Shown piece by piece: positions 37,886 through 46,977 of a stretch of DNA of 64,000 bases. How positions within the stretch are numbered: position 1 is the stretch's first letter; each line of letters begins with the position of its first letter. Under the pieces are notes generated by a model. The model did no database searches, was not told the DNA's origin, and worked only from the letters and a program-made list of their open reading frames with translations. This DNA is from AWTP1-13 sp963820375. Lineage in GTDB: Bacteria > Pseudomonadota > Alphaproteobacteria > Rhizobiales > Hyphomicrobiaceae. The translations under genes were made by a program, and so were the position numbers. The stretch spans positions 124,001-188,000 of the forward strand of contig CAWFZX010000013.1 of NCBI GenBank assembly GCA_963820375.1, read 5' to 3'.

Positions 37886-39085
37886 TTAAACGACCTTGAG
37901 GAACTTCAGCTTGCCGTCCACCACTTCCATGTAGCGGAAGCGGCAGCCTTGAATGTCGCCGATGTCGGTGAAGTCGCACGGCCCCGAGGCGCCCTCATAG
38001 TTGATATCCTTGCCCTCAGCCAACAGCTTCAAACCCTCAACCGCGCTGTAGACTTTCTCGCCGGATCCCTGGCTGATCTTGCGCACGTTTTCCTTGAGGG
38101 CGACACCGGTCGCCACCTGCGCCTTGGCCACCGTCAGGATCACCAAGCTGGCCCAATCGGTTGCCTGTGCTTCATAGGAATCGGGCTCGGCAACACCCAG
38201 CCGAGCCGCGCTCAAGCGGAAGGCCTTGCCCTCGATATCGGCTGAGGGTTGGCCGGTGTAGGTCCCCGCCGACACCTCGGCCGGCAGGGTATCAAGCGTT
38301 TTCTGCGGCACGGCATAGGACTGACAGAACTTGGGCAGGTTGATGTTGGCCTTGTAGAGATCGCGTAGCACCACCACGGTGTCCGGCGCATAGCCGTTGA
38401 GATAGAGAAAGTCGGGGTCTGCCCGCAACGCCTGGTCGATCTCCGAGCGGTAGGTGGCCTTGTCCTTTTCGTAGATGATGTGCGCAACGACGCTGGCGCC
38501 TTTGCTCTTGAGTACGCTGTCAAGGTGCTCCTTGGTCGACAGTGCGAACGGCGCTTGGATGCCGATCACCGCCACCTTCTTCTTGCCCATGGCGGCGATA
38601 AACTCGGCATGCGCGGTCGCCTGCAGCTTGGAGGTAGGCTGCGTGCGAATGATGTAGCCTTGGTGCGGCAGCTGGGTGATGGAGTCCGCCCCCGAGACCG
38701 TGCACAGAAAGGTCTTCGATTCCCAGCACACCGGGGCCACCGCGCTCGTCACCGCCGAAGCCCAGGTGCCCATGATGACCGGCACCTTGTTGACCTCGAT
38801 CAACTTGCGGGCGGCACGCACGGCAGCCTCGGGATTGGTCTGATCGTCCTCGATGATGGTTTCAATCTTTCGCTGCAGGACGCCGCCAGCCTTGTTGACC
38901 TCATCGATCACCGCCTGCATGGCCTTGAGCATGCGCGGGCCATCCTGCCCGCCCGCGCCGGTCAATGGTGTCAGCACGCCAAACTTGAGAGGCTCGCCCT
39001 GCGCCGATGCGCGGATCGGCAAGGCGGCAATGGCCGTGGTCGCGGCAGCGCCCTTGATGAGGGCACGGCGTGTGGTCGTCGTCAT
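37886..39085 (-). CDS. Branched-chain-type ABC substrate-binding protein (LivK-like), Tat signal
   Basis: 399 residues. MTTTTRRALIKGAAATTAIA is a twin-arginine signal ending at RASAQ. The mature Peripla_BP_6 domain starts LKFGVLTPLTGAGGQDGPRM and includes QTNPEAAVRAARKLIE and YAPDTVVVLRDLYKANI. Relatives of this branch often bind amides, urea or aromatic acids rather than leucine. The ligand is not known. ATG 39085 fits the signal peptide. Confidence 0.92.
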   Translation of the reverse strand: MTTTTRRALIKGAAATTAIAALPIRASAQGEPLKFGVLTPLTGAGGQDGPRMLKAMQAVIDEVNKAGGVLQRKIETIIEDDQTNPEAAVRAARKLIEVNKVPVIMGTWASAVTSAVAPVCWESKTFLCTVSGADSITQLPHQGYIIRTQPTSKLQATAHAEFIAAMGKKKVAVIGIQAPFALSTKEHLDSVLKSKGASVVAHIIYEKDKATYRSEIDQALRADPDFLYLNGYAPDTVVVLRDLYKANINLPKFCQSYAVPQKTLDTLPAEVSAGTYTGQPSADIEGKAFRLSAARLGVAEPDSYEAQATDWASLVILTVAKAQVATGVALKENVRKISQGSGEKVYSAVEGLKLLAEGKDINYEGASGPCDFTDIGDIQGCRFRYMEVVDGKLKFLKVV

Positions 39086-39131
39086 GGCAAACCCCCTTGC
39101 ACCAGCCGATGGCAAAAATACTAGGCCGATG

Positions 39132-39839
39132 TCAGGCTCCAAGAAAGAGCCTTCTGATCTCCGCGTCGGCGGCCAGGGTCTTGGCGGCACCGGTACGGCT
39201 GTTCTTGCCGTCAACCAGCAGGTAGGCGCGGTCGGAGATGGCCAGAGCCTCGTTGGCATTCTGCTCCACGATCGCTACGGCGACGCCGTCCTTATGGATC
39301 GCAACAATGGCATCAAACAAACGCTCGGCGGCGACCGGCGAGAGGCCGGCCGACGGCTCATCGAGCAGCAGCACGGCGGGTTCCACCATCAGCGCCATGG
39401 CCATGGCGAGCATCTGGCGCTCGCCGCCCGACAGGGTGCGGGCAGCATGGCGTTGCTTGCCAATCAGCGGCGGGAAGCGCGCCAACACGCCCTCGATGCG
39501 TGGCATCGCCGCCTTGCCGTCGATGTAGCCGCCGATCTCCAGGTTTTCGCGCACCGAGAGGGTGGGAAAGACGTTGAACTCCTGCGGCACGTAGGCAAGG
39601 CCTAAGCGCGAAATCTCCCGCGCCGGCAGCCCGGCAATGTCTCGACCGTTGAGGGTGACGCTCCCCGATTTCGGTCGCAGCAGCCCGGCGATGGCCTTGA
39701 GCAGGGTCGACTTGCCCGCCCCATTGGGCCCGATGACACAGACGACCTCATCCTTATCGACGACCAGATCGACGCCTTTCAGGATCTCATCCTGGGCGCC
39801 ATAGCCAGCCACCACACCGGTTGCCACGAGGAGGCTCAT
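39132..39839 (-). CDS. livF: Branched-chain-type ABC ATP-binding protein LivF
   Basis: 235 residues. Walker A GPNGAGKST (37-45), signature LSGGERQMLAMAMAL and Walker B VLLLDEPSAGLSP are intact. It powers the LivH/LivM channel with LivG. Its gene begins 1 bp from the livG stop (39841), so they are translationally coupled. ATG 39839 follows GAGG. Confidence 0.93.
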   Translation of the reverse strand: MSLLVATGVVAGYGAQDEILKGVDLVVDKDEVVCVIGPNGAGKSTLLKAIAGLLRPKSGSVTLNGRDIAGLPAREISRLGLAYVPQEFNVFPTLSVRENLEIGGYIDGKAAMPRIEGVLARFPPLIGKQRHAARTLSGGERQMLAMAMALMVEPAVLLLDEPSAGLSPVAAERLFDAIVAIHKDGVAVAIVEQNANEALAISDRAYLLVDGKNSRTGAAKTLAADAEIRRLFLGA

Positions 39840-39840
39840 C

Positions 39841-40614
39841 TCACACCAGGCCGGGCCGCCGACGCCCCATGTAGGCCTCCTGCACCGCCGGATCGGCGGC
39901 AACGTCGGCAAACGAGCCCTCGGCCAAGCGCCGCCCCTCCGCCAGCACGATCACGTGATCGCAGAGCCGCGCAACCATGTCCATGTGATGCTCGATGAGC
40001 AGGATCGTCATGCCTTCCCGCGCCAGCGCCTTGAGGTGCTCGCCAATCGTTCGCGCCAGCGTCGGATTGACGCCAGCAACCGGCTCGTCCAGGAGGATCA
40101 GCTTGGGCTCGCTCATGAGCACACGGCCGATCTCGAGCAGCTTCTTTTGACCACCGGACAGGTCGGAAGCGGGATTGCCGATGACGGAGTAGAGGTCGAG
40201 GCGCCGGGCGACGGCGACGGCACGGGCGACCAGTTCTTCCTCGCAGCGGCGCGCCGACGCGGTGCGCAACAGCGCTGGCAGTAGGCGCTCACCGGGCTGA
40301 TGCGCTGCATACAGCAGCAGGTTCTCGATGACGGAGAGGCGCGGCAGGCCACGAGCGATCTGAAAGGTGCGCGCCAAACCCCTGATACTGACCTGGTCGG
40401 GTCGCAACCTGGCGATGTCGCTGCCAGCAAAGACGATGCGACCGCGATCCGGCGGCACCACGCCAGTGATACAATTGAATAGCGTGGTTTTGCCGGCGCC
40501 ATTTGGACCAATCAGGCCGGTGATGCCGTGCGGTTGGACCGACAGGTCCACCCCGCTCAGGGCCTGCACGCCATAAAAGCTCAGCTCGACGCCGACGACC
40601 TCCAAGAGCGCCAT
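39841..40614 (-). CDS. livG: Branched-chain-type ABC ATP-binding protein LivG
   Basis: 257 residues. Walker A GPNGAGKTT (36-44), the long LivG-type insertion after the Q-loop, signature LSGGQKKLLEIGRVL and Walker B LILLDEPVAGVNP are intact. The second nucleotide-binding subunit of the importer. ATG 40614 is used; the long upstream frame is not family-like. It lies 14 bp downstream of the CocE-like gene. Confidence 0.93.
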   Translation of the reverse strand: MALLEVVGVELSFYGVQALSGVDLSVQPHGITGLIGPNGAGKTTLFNCITGVVPPDRGRIVFAGSDIARLRPDQVSIRGLARTFQIARGLPRLSVIENLLLYAAHQPGERLLPALLRTASARRCEEELVARAVAVARRLDLYSVIGNPASDLSGGQKKLLEIGRVLMSEPKLILLDEPVAGVNPTLARTIGEHLKALAREGMTILLIEHHMDMVARLCDHVIVLAEGRRLAEGSFADVAADPAVQEAYMGRRRPGLV

Positions 40615-40628
40615 GCCATCCCCCCGGG

Positions 40629-42533
40629 TCACTGGCCCTCGAGGCAAGGCAGCAGCAAGCAAGAGGGATGTCCGGCACCATGGTGGAGGCGCAGACATGG
40701 CGGGCGGCCGTGCGGCACCTGGACGACGTGATCGCAGTCGGCGCCGGCAACGGCCAGGCGCACGCGGCTGCCGGCGTTGAACCTCCACGCCACCGGCAGC
40801 AGCGCGAAGCTCATCTCAACCGCCTCCCCGGGCGGCAGGGTGGCGGCGTCGGCGCGCGCAAAGGTGCGCCAGGGCCAGGTGGTGCGATGCTGGGCCGGGC
40901 AGGGCGCCGTCTGGCGGTGCAAGGCGCGCAACATGCCCTCGGTCACATAGCGGCAGCCACCTTCGGCATCCACCTCTTCGAGGTAGACGTGCAGGGCGGC
41001 GTCAGGCTGGTCGGCCTCCAGCCATAGCCTCACCAGGGCATGGCCTGCCAGCAGCAGCGGCTGGGGCAGGGGCTCGGAGGTGTAGTTGAGCAGGCTGGCG
41101 TCGCGTCCGTGCCAGTCGGCGTAGTATTCGGGTGTATCGATGGCGGCAATGCGCTCATAGCGCGTCATCGATCCGGTGCCGAAGGCAAACGAGACCTTGT
41201 AGCTGTCACTGGCTGCCGCTTGCGGCGCCACGCTCAGTCGATGCTGCTTGGCCAGGTAGAGCGTCTCGGTTCGCGTCTGCGGAGGCCACGCCTCGGCGGC
41301 GTGCCAGCGCTCAGCGCCCAGGGCGAAGTAGTGCACCGGTGCCTCGCGCTCCAGGCCGGTCGGCAAGCCCATGAGGTAGTGATCAAAAAAGCGCAGCACT
41401 TCGGCCAACAGGGGGAACTCGGGCTCCATGCGAGCGCGCCAGGGCGAACCATTGACGCGAGCGCCGTGATCCCACGGTCCGAGCAGCAAATGCCGCGGCT
41501 GCTCGTGCAAAGTGAGAAAGCGCGCGAGCGCGCCGTTGGCATAGCCGGCACCGTCATACCAACCGGAAACCGAATAGATGGCGACGTGCGGAGCAACGCC
41601 GCTGCAGTAGCCGTGTGGACTGAAGGTGGCTGGCGTGACGGTTGGATCAGAGGCCAGCGCGTCATCGCTGAACCGAAACTCGCGGATAAATTCCGTCATG
41701 CGGAAATTGCCGCGGTGCTCGGCCACGGCGGCGCTGACGAGCTTGCCGTCGAGATCCTCCTCGACCGGCTGTGGTCCAGCCAGGTTCGGATCCTTGAAAT
41801 AGGCAAACTTTTGCAAGAGGTCGCGTCGATCTTGGTCCAGCGCCAGCATCAGCTCGTCGTAGGTTTCCGCCAAACGGTTGAGCAGGAGACCGCCGGGGTA
41901 GTAGTGGTCCGCGTAGGTGTCCCAAACGGCAAACAGCGGAGCGATGGCTTTCACGGCCGGGTGACCGGTGCTCGCCAAAAAGTCGGCGGCGGCGCCGACA
42001 TAGGAAATGCCGGTCGCGCCAATCGATCCATCCGACCACGGCTGCCGAACCACCCAATCGGCGATCTCAGCATAGTCCCGGCGCTCGGTTGGCGAGCGGA
42101 AGCTATCGCGCGTGCCAAAACTGGCGCCAGTACCGCGCACGTCACAGACCACCACGGCATAGCCGCGCGGCACGAACAGGTCGCGCCACTTGCCAGCGTT
42201 TGGGCTCATTTCGGTGGCGGCAGGCGCGCCGGGCTTGAGTCGAAACCGACGATAGTAAGGCGTGAAAATCAGCAGCGTCGGCAGCCTCGGCCTTGGCTGC
42301 TGCCCGGCAAGTCCAGCTTGCGGCAAATAGACATCGAGCGCCAGACGGCAGCCATCGCGCATGGCAACATAACGCGAGCGCGGTTCACCCACGCCAAATG
42401 CGGCCGCTCGCGTCGCAAGGTAGGCGCCCGCCGAGACGCGCCAGCCGTCACCGGATTGGACCGCATCCGCCACGCCCGAAAAGCCCCCCTTTTCCACCCG
42501 GGATGTCCGGGCCAGTACAAACCGGGCCAGCAC
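40629..42533 (-). CDS. CocE/NonD family hydrolase (X-Pro dipeptidyl-peptidase S15-like)
   Basis: Up to 634 residues. The alpha/beta-hydrolase domain has nucleophile S177 in GISYVG, Asp in GWYDG and His in GPWDHG; an oxyanion-type PYYRRF precedes it. A C-terminal jelly-roll domain (PepX_C, around VRLWLEADQPDAALHVYLEEV) completes the family pattern. Members hydrolyse esters or amides such as cocaine or acyl peptides. The start is uncertain: the frame begins with GTG 42533 inside a 15-bp repeat, and GTG 42473 is an alternative. It is the first gene of the block that continues through the liv genes. Confidence 0.9.
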   Translation of the reverse strand: MLARFVLARTSRVEKGGFSGVADAVQSGDGWRVSAGAYLATRAAAFGVGEPRSRYVAMRDGCRLALDVYLPQAGLAGQQPRPRLPTLLIFTPYYRRFRLKPGAPAATEMSPNAGKWRDLFVPRGYAVVVCDVRGTGASFGTRDSFRSPTERRDYAEIADWVVRQPWSDGSIGATGISYVGAAADFLASTGHPAVKAIAPLFAVWDTYADHYYPGGLLLNRLAETYDELMLALDQDRRDLLQKFAYFKDPNLAGPQPVEEDLDGKLVSAAVAEHRGNFRMTEFIREFRFSDDALASDPTVTPATFSPHGYCSGVAPHVAIYSVSGWYDGAGYANGALARFLTLHEQPRHLLLGPWDHGARVNGSPWRARMEPEFPLLAEVLRFFDHYLMGLPTGLEREAPVHYFALGAERWHAAEAWPPQTRTETLYLAKQHRLSVAPQAAASDSYKVSFAFGTGSMTRYERIAAIDTPEYYADWHGRDASLLNYTSEPLPQPLLLAGHALVRLWLEADQPDAALHVYLEEVDAEGGCRYVTEGMLRALHRQTAPCPAQHRTTWPWRTFARADAATLPPGEAVEMSFALLPVAWRFNAGSRVRLAVAGADCDHVVQVPHGRPPCLRLHHGAGHPSCLLLPCLEGQ

Positions 42534-42551
42534 AAGCCGGGCCAGTACAAG
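42507..42551. repeat. 15-bp tandem repeat, 3 copies, at the CocE-like gene start
   Basis: Three units of consensus CCGGGCCAGTACAAG. The middle copy has CAC where the others have TAC, which on the minus strand creates the GTG used as start. Copy number in frame would change the N-terminus by five residues. Confidence 0.85.
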
Positions 42552-42765
42552 GCGTGATTGTCCCGCAGAGGCTGGGCGATGTCACGCCTTTGCTGGGGCG
42601 ACATCGGCAGGTAGGTTTGCCAATCGCGCCGGGCCCGCGCTGGCCGATGCCAGTCGGCGTGGCCGTCGCCGGTCGCCGGTCGTTTGCAAAAAGAGTAGCA
42701 TCCGTGTCGTTGACTGGGGCGCGCATGCGCTGGCAGCAGGGGCCGCCTGGTGCCCCCTGCGGGGC

Positions 42766-43005
42766 TCAGTGGGCGTCGGCGCGACGCTGCTGAAGGTGCT
42801 GAGCCACTGTCGCCGCAATCGGCTTTGCGCGCGGCGGGACCGGCTTCAAATAGGCATGTCTGATGGCATGCTCGCGACCGCAGACGGCGCACCTGATGCG
42901 ATCGGTCCGCTGCGCGAGGTCGACCAGCCCCTCGGCATCGGTCCAGATGTCAGTCGTGACCTCGCACTGTCGTGTGGTGCACCAGAGGGTGAGAACCGAG
43001 GCCAT
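42766..43005 (-). CDS. Small zinc-ribbon-like protein
   Basis: 79 residues. Two cysteine pairs, LWCTTRQCEV (Cys-x4-Cys) and IRCAVCGREH (Cys-x2-Cys), suggest a single zinc-ribbon fold. Proteins of this layout (a short ribbon, then a basic tail) are frequent in rhizobia and have no assigned role. It stands alone, divergent from the recombinase-like HTH gene. Function is not proposed. Confidence 0.65.
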   Translation of the reverse strand: MASVLTLWCTTRQCEVTTDIWTDAEGLVDLAQRTDRIRCAVCGREHAIRHAYLKPVPPRAKPIAATVAQHLQQRRADAH

Positions 43006-43215
43006 GGCCGCTCATTTGGTTAGATGACCGAGGGTAACGGTGAACGCAACGGTTTGTGAACCCGACCATTCTGCGCTGCAGCATCGGCTGGCAAATCTCC
43101 GGCGCAATCCCCATATTTTGGCTTGGCATCAGGCCAGGGGCGTGTGCCCTGGCGCGCGATCGTGCCGACACACCATCGCCCCCGACGCGGCCTCGTTCCG
43201 ACACCGAGCAAAGAG

Positions 43216-43641
43216 ATGAAAATCGCAGGCCACAGCCGCAAGCGCAGACCGCCCCCTTTGGGCTTCTTGCTCGACGAGCTACGCTCGGCGGGCGTGACCA
43301 CCTACGCGGGATTGGCGACGGCGCTCAACCGTCAGGGGATCCGGCCGGCCCGAGGTCGCTGGAACGCACACGAACTTTATCTGCTGATGCGGCGCCACCG
43401 CCGCGCCCATCCGGCGGCGCGCCGCAATGCCGGGGATGCCCTCTATAGCCGTCGGGCCGCCGAGGCCCGCCGCCTCATCGGACGCTTAAGGCGACGCGGC
43501 TTCAAGAAGCCCTGGCTGATCGCCGGCGCCCTCAATGCACGCGGCCTGACGACGCCGCGCCATGGCCGCCTGTGGACGGCCCGGAGTGTGGCGCGGGTCT
43601 GGAACGGCTCGGCGCGGCGCCGACGGCTGCCGCGCCGCTGA
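43216..43641 (+). CDS. Recombinase-like helix-turn-helix protein without catalytic domain
   Basis: 141 basic residues. It contains two similar segments, TYAGLATALNRQGIRPARG-RWNA and LIAGALNARGLTTPRHG-RLWTA (each about 40 residues, duplicated). Both resemble the helix-wing DNA-binding element of the serine-recombinase accessory domain (ALNARGIPTPRGG.W). No resolvase catalytic domain or serine nucleophile region is present. It is probably a DNA-binding protein. AAAGAG is 4 bp before ATG 43216. Confidence 0.7.
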   Translation: MKIAGHSRKRRPPPLGFLLDELRSAGVTTYAGLATALNRQGIRPARGRWNAHELYLLMRRHRRAHPAARRNAGDALYSRRAAEARRLIGRLRRRGFKKPWLIAGALNARGLTTPRHGRLWTARSVARVWNGSARRRRLPRR

Positions 43642-43772
43642 CGGACAAGCCCAAGCTTCCCCTCAAAGCGACCGCACCCCCGCCGGCCGCAGCCCGTTGG
43701 CAGCCGCTTTTTCCGCGATCCGACCGGCCGGAAAAAAGGGCGCGCGGGCGCAGCTGGCGGCCGCGACTGGCT

Positions 43773-44633
43773 TTAGCGCCTTTGCAGAGCGTAATCGCGC
43801 AAGCTGCGGTAGTCGGGCCGTCGATCGGCGGCGCCAGACGGCACCGGGGCGGCCGGGGGCTGCGCCTGTGGCGAGGCCGCGGGTGCAGCTTGACTGTGCG
43901 CGGCAGCGGGAGGCTCGCTCGCGCGACTGAGCTGTTGGCGTGCGGGCAGTGCGTCTACGACAGCGACGATGGTGCCGACCTCGGCGATCGAGGCCAAATG
44001 CACCACGGCCGCATTGAGCATGCGAAAACATCCCGAGGACTGCGCCTGGCCGATCGACTTTACGTCGTTGGTGCCGTGAATACGGTAAAGCGAGTTGCCA
44101 AGGTACAAGGCCATGGCGCCCAGCGGGTTCTTCACCCCGCCGGTCATCTTTTCGGGAAGGCTCGGGTCGCGTTCGCGCATTTCCGCCGGCGGATACCAGT
44201 CGGGCCAGGCCTGCTTGCGACTGATTGTTTCCGTGCCGGTCCAGTTGAAGCCGTCCCGGCCCACCGAGATCGGATAGCGATACGCCCGCTTGTCGGGCAG
44301 CACGTAATAAAGCGCCCGAGCGCTGCTATCGATCACGATCGAGTTGACGGGAAAATCGTGCTCGAAAGCAACGGTCGCCGGCGGCACCGGGGCGATCTCG
44401 GGTCGCGGCCCGCCGTCGCGCAGGTCGCTGCTCGCAGCCAGTGGCGGCTGCGCCGGGTCGGTGCGCAGGGCTCGGTCCAGATGCCGTCGCGATTCGTAGC
44501 GCCCTCTGCCGGTACCGAACACATCATCCGCCCAGGACGGCCAACCCTGCGCCAAGGATGGGCCGGCAGACGGGACACTCGCGCACAACGCCAGCAGGAG
44601 CGTTGCGCCAACTTTGCGGTCAACCTTGTGCAT
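43773..44633 (-). CDS. L,D-transpeptidase (YkuD family)
   Basis: 286 residues. A signal peptide (ATLLLALCASVPSAGPSLAQ) precedes a YkuD domain with the catalytic motif H186-GTND and C202 in SSGCFRM. A Pro/Ala-rich tail ends the protein. It makes 3-3 cross-links in peptidoglycan or attaches proteins to it. It lies apart from other envelope genes; nothing else in its direct vicinity is shared. Confidence 0.9.
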   Translation of the reverse strand: MHKVDRKVGATLLLALCASVPSAGPSLAQGWPSWADDVFGTGRGRYESRRHLDRALRTDPAQPPLAASSDLRDGGPRPEIAPVPPATVAFEHDFPVNSIVIDSSARALYYVLPDKRAYRYPISVGRDGFNWTGTETISRKQAWPDWYPPAEMRERDPSLPEKMTGGVKNPLGAMALYLGNSLYRIHGTNDVKSIGQAQSSGCFRMLNAAVVHLASIAEVGTIVAVVDALPARQQLSRASEPPAAAHSQAAPAASPQAQPPAAPVPSGAADRRPDYRSLRDYALQRR

Positions 44634-45075
44634 CCGGCCTTCTCTCGAACCTCCTTGAAACGTCCTTACCGCGAGCCCAGACGAAACCCGAGGTCGCCAA
44701 GATCGTTCCCTGCCGGCATGCCAATTCCTGTGCTGGGCGAGGGCCTCGCCGCGGTAGCGTGCAGAAGGTTCAGCAAAAGGATGGGCCTAGGCAGGCGCGG
44801 TCATGATCATCCGGTTGTGACGACACCGCTCCCAGTGCAGCGTTCGCCATTCGGCAAGGCGCGTGACAACGATCTTGCATCCCGCTTTCCGGACTTTGGG
44901 TTCCTTGCTCTCAAGCCGGGGACGGCTGGTGCCTGTGCGCCGCACGTTGGCAGGAAGCGCTCGACGCCGATGCTGCGCCGCGCGTGATTCCTGGGCGACA
45001 CCTGAGAAGATCCTTGAAAATCGGCGAGCTGCCTGACGCCTGTCCGGTCCGGTTCCAGCAAGACGTTCGCCAACT
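44634..45075. other. Intergenic region with no supported gene
   Basis: About 440 bp between the L,D-transpeptidase start and the MlrC-like stop. An 88-codon frame on the minus strand (44807-45073) has no ribosome site or recognisable domain and is not called. Confidence 0.5.
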
Positions 45076-46566
45076 TTACGTCGCTTGCGGCATCACTCTG
45101 ACGCCCGGCCGCAGCTTGCTGTAGGCGAGCTCGGTGTGGTCGATCGCGACCGGGCCAGGCGCCTTGGCGACAATGATCGCCTCCGCCATCGGCGCGAAGT
45201 CAGCCCGGAAGTGCACCGAGCTTTTGACGGCAATGATCGGCAGGCGCTCGGGCACCAGGCCCAGGTGCTGAAAGATCCCTCTGTCGAGCGTCTGCGACCC
45301 GCGCGAGGCAAGCGCGACCACGACGCCTTCCACGGTCTCGACCAGCGCCGTGCGCCCGAGATCCACGGGCATACCGCCTTTCATAGCGCCGACCGCAGTC
45401 CACCCATCCGAGCGCGCACGCAACACACGGCAGCGCGCCTCAACCGGTGAGTCGCCGGGTAAGCGCTTGCCGCCGATGGAGATGACAGTGGCTCTCCCTT
45501 CCCCAGCAGCATGCGCAGCCTCCACAGCCGTTGCATCAATCAGGGCCCCGATCACGGCACCCTTGGCCTTTGCCGCAAGCATGGCTCGCAACAGCCCGGT
45601 CGTATCGCCAGGCCCGCCACCGCCTGGGTTGTCCTGGGTATCAGCGATGATGACAGGTTTCGAAGCCGTCGCCGCGATTGCGAGCGCGCGCGCCACGGCT
45701 TCGGCCGCGGGATAGTACTCCGGCAGAAACTGCGCTTCGCGCCGGGCAACTTCTGCTTTGAGACGCTCGGCCGCGGCCTCAGCCACGGCCTGCGTTTTGG
45801 CGTAGGCAATGACGCTGGGACCCGCGTCTTTGAAGTCCGCATGTGGGAACCCAACACCGAACGACAGTCCGGCAAGTCCCAGCTCTCGCTCCATCGTCGG
45901 CATGATCGCATGATAGATCTCGCGCGCCGGTCCGAAGTCGGTGCAGCCACCATTGATCGGAATCAGAAAGTCGAGCTGACGAAAGGCCTTGGCCGGGCGG
46001 CTGCCCGAGCCGCTCATCTCCAGCAGCATCCTTGCGGAGCGCGCTCCCGTCTCCGCCATGTCGATGTGGGGATAATAGCGGTAGAGATCGAGATAGTCGG
46101 CGTTCCCCACCATCTCGGGCGTCACGTTGGCGTGGAGATCGAGCGGAACTGAGATCGGCACGCGTGGCCCAACCACCCGGCGCACGCGGGCAAGGAGCTC
46201 TCCTTCGCCGTCGTCGACATGGCGCGCGACCATCGCGCCATGCAGCTCGAGCAGTATGCCATCGAGCGCACCCGAAGCAGCGATGCCCTGAACAATCTCG
46301 CCGGCAATTCGCTCGTAGGCATCTTCCGTCACCTGGGCGCTTGGCGTTGCGATGCACCACAGAATAGGAACAATCTCCGCCCCTGCAGCCTCGAGCACGC
46401 TGATAGCGCCCGCGCTTGGCAGCTTCTTGCCGCGCACGGCAGCAAGCATCTGCCGTCCTCGCACAAGCGGCGGGAAGGCCTTGGCAACGCGAAAAGCCTC
46501 GTAGTCAGCTACAGTCGGCGCAAAGGTGTTGGTCTCGTGCTGAAAGCCGACGACAGCGATCCGCAT
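45076..46566 (-). CDS. M81 family metallopeptidase (MlrC-like)
   Basis: 496 residues, full MlrC length. Family marks are HETNTF near the start, LELHGAMV, PLDLHANVT, and DTQDNPGGGGPGDTTGLL, which hold the metal ligands. MlrC acts on linearised microcystin peptides, but most homologues probably handle other small amide or peptide-like compounds. ATG 46566 starts MRIAVVGFQHE. It is a single gene on the minus strand. Confidence 0.92.
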   Translation of the reverse strand: MRIAVVGFQHETNTFAPTVADYEAFRVAKAFPPLVRGRQMLAAVRGKKLPSAGAISVLEAAGAEIVPILWCIATPSAQVTEDAYERIAGEIVQGIAASGALDGILLELHGAMVARHVDDGEGELLARVRRVVGPRVPISVPLDLHANVTPEMVGNADYLDLYRYYPHIDMAETGARSARMLLEMSGSGSRPAKAFRQLDFLIPINGGCTDFGPAREIYHAIMPTMERELGLAGLSFGVGFPHADFKDAGPSVIAYAKTQAVAEAAAERLKAEVARREAQFLPEYYPAAEAVARALAIAATASKPVIIADTQDNPGGGGPGDTTGLLRAMLAAKAKGAVIGALIDATAVEAAHAAGEGRATVISIGGKRLPGDSPVEARCRVLRARSDGWTAVGAMKGGMPVDLGRTALVETVEGVVVALASRGSQTLDRGIFQHLGLVPERLPIIAVKSSVHFRADFAPMAEAIIVAKAPGPVAIDHTELAYSKLRPGVRVMPQAT

Positions 46567-46827
46567 GGGTGTCTCCGCAATACCGAGGAAACGGAACTTA
46601 CTCCATCTGCTGCAAGCGCTGACCAGCATATCTTGCACCATCAGCCGCCGTCTCTCATGACATTTGCCTGGTCGCAATGCCCATCAAGCCAGGCGTGAGG
46701 TTAGAGCTGTTCGATAGGCGCCGTGCTTTCGACGTGTCTGACAGGACGCCTTCTGCACGCCGCCGTTGCATACCCCCTAGGCCGCATCTCAGCTGGCTGT
46801 GCATCATGGAAATCCGTTCGGGCGAAC

Positions 46828-46977
46828 TCATTTCGACGCCGGGTCCGTTGGGTATTCCAGTTGCATGGCGACGAAGTCGGCGGTGGCGCTTCCGTAGCGA
46901 GACGCGACCGCCTGAAGGGCTTCTTGCAGTGCCTTTGCCGGTGGCTTGCCGCTGATCATTGGCACCCGACCGCTCAT
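46828..46977 (-). CDS. 49-residue mini-protein overlapping the membrane protein gene
   Basis: A small frame whose ATG overlaps the stop of the upstream membrane protein gene (ATGA at 46974-46977). The peptide is helix-prone and contains ALQEALQAVASRYGSATADF followed by VAMQLEYP, and looks coding rather than random. The overlap indicates translational coupling. No family is recognised. It could be an artefact of chance. Confidence 0.45.
   Translation of the reverse strand: MSGRVPMISGKPPAKALQEALQAVASRYGSATADFVAMQLEYPTDPASK

Noticed and set aside
42534..42765. Frame extending upstream of the CocE-like gene
   Set aside because: It reads through the repeat and a basic low-complexity stretch with no homology pattern.
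44807..45073. 88-codon minus-strand frame next to the MlrC-like gene
   Set aside because: No ribosome site, no recognisable domain, arginine-rich composition typical of a chance frame in GC-rich DNA.
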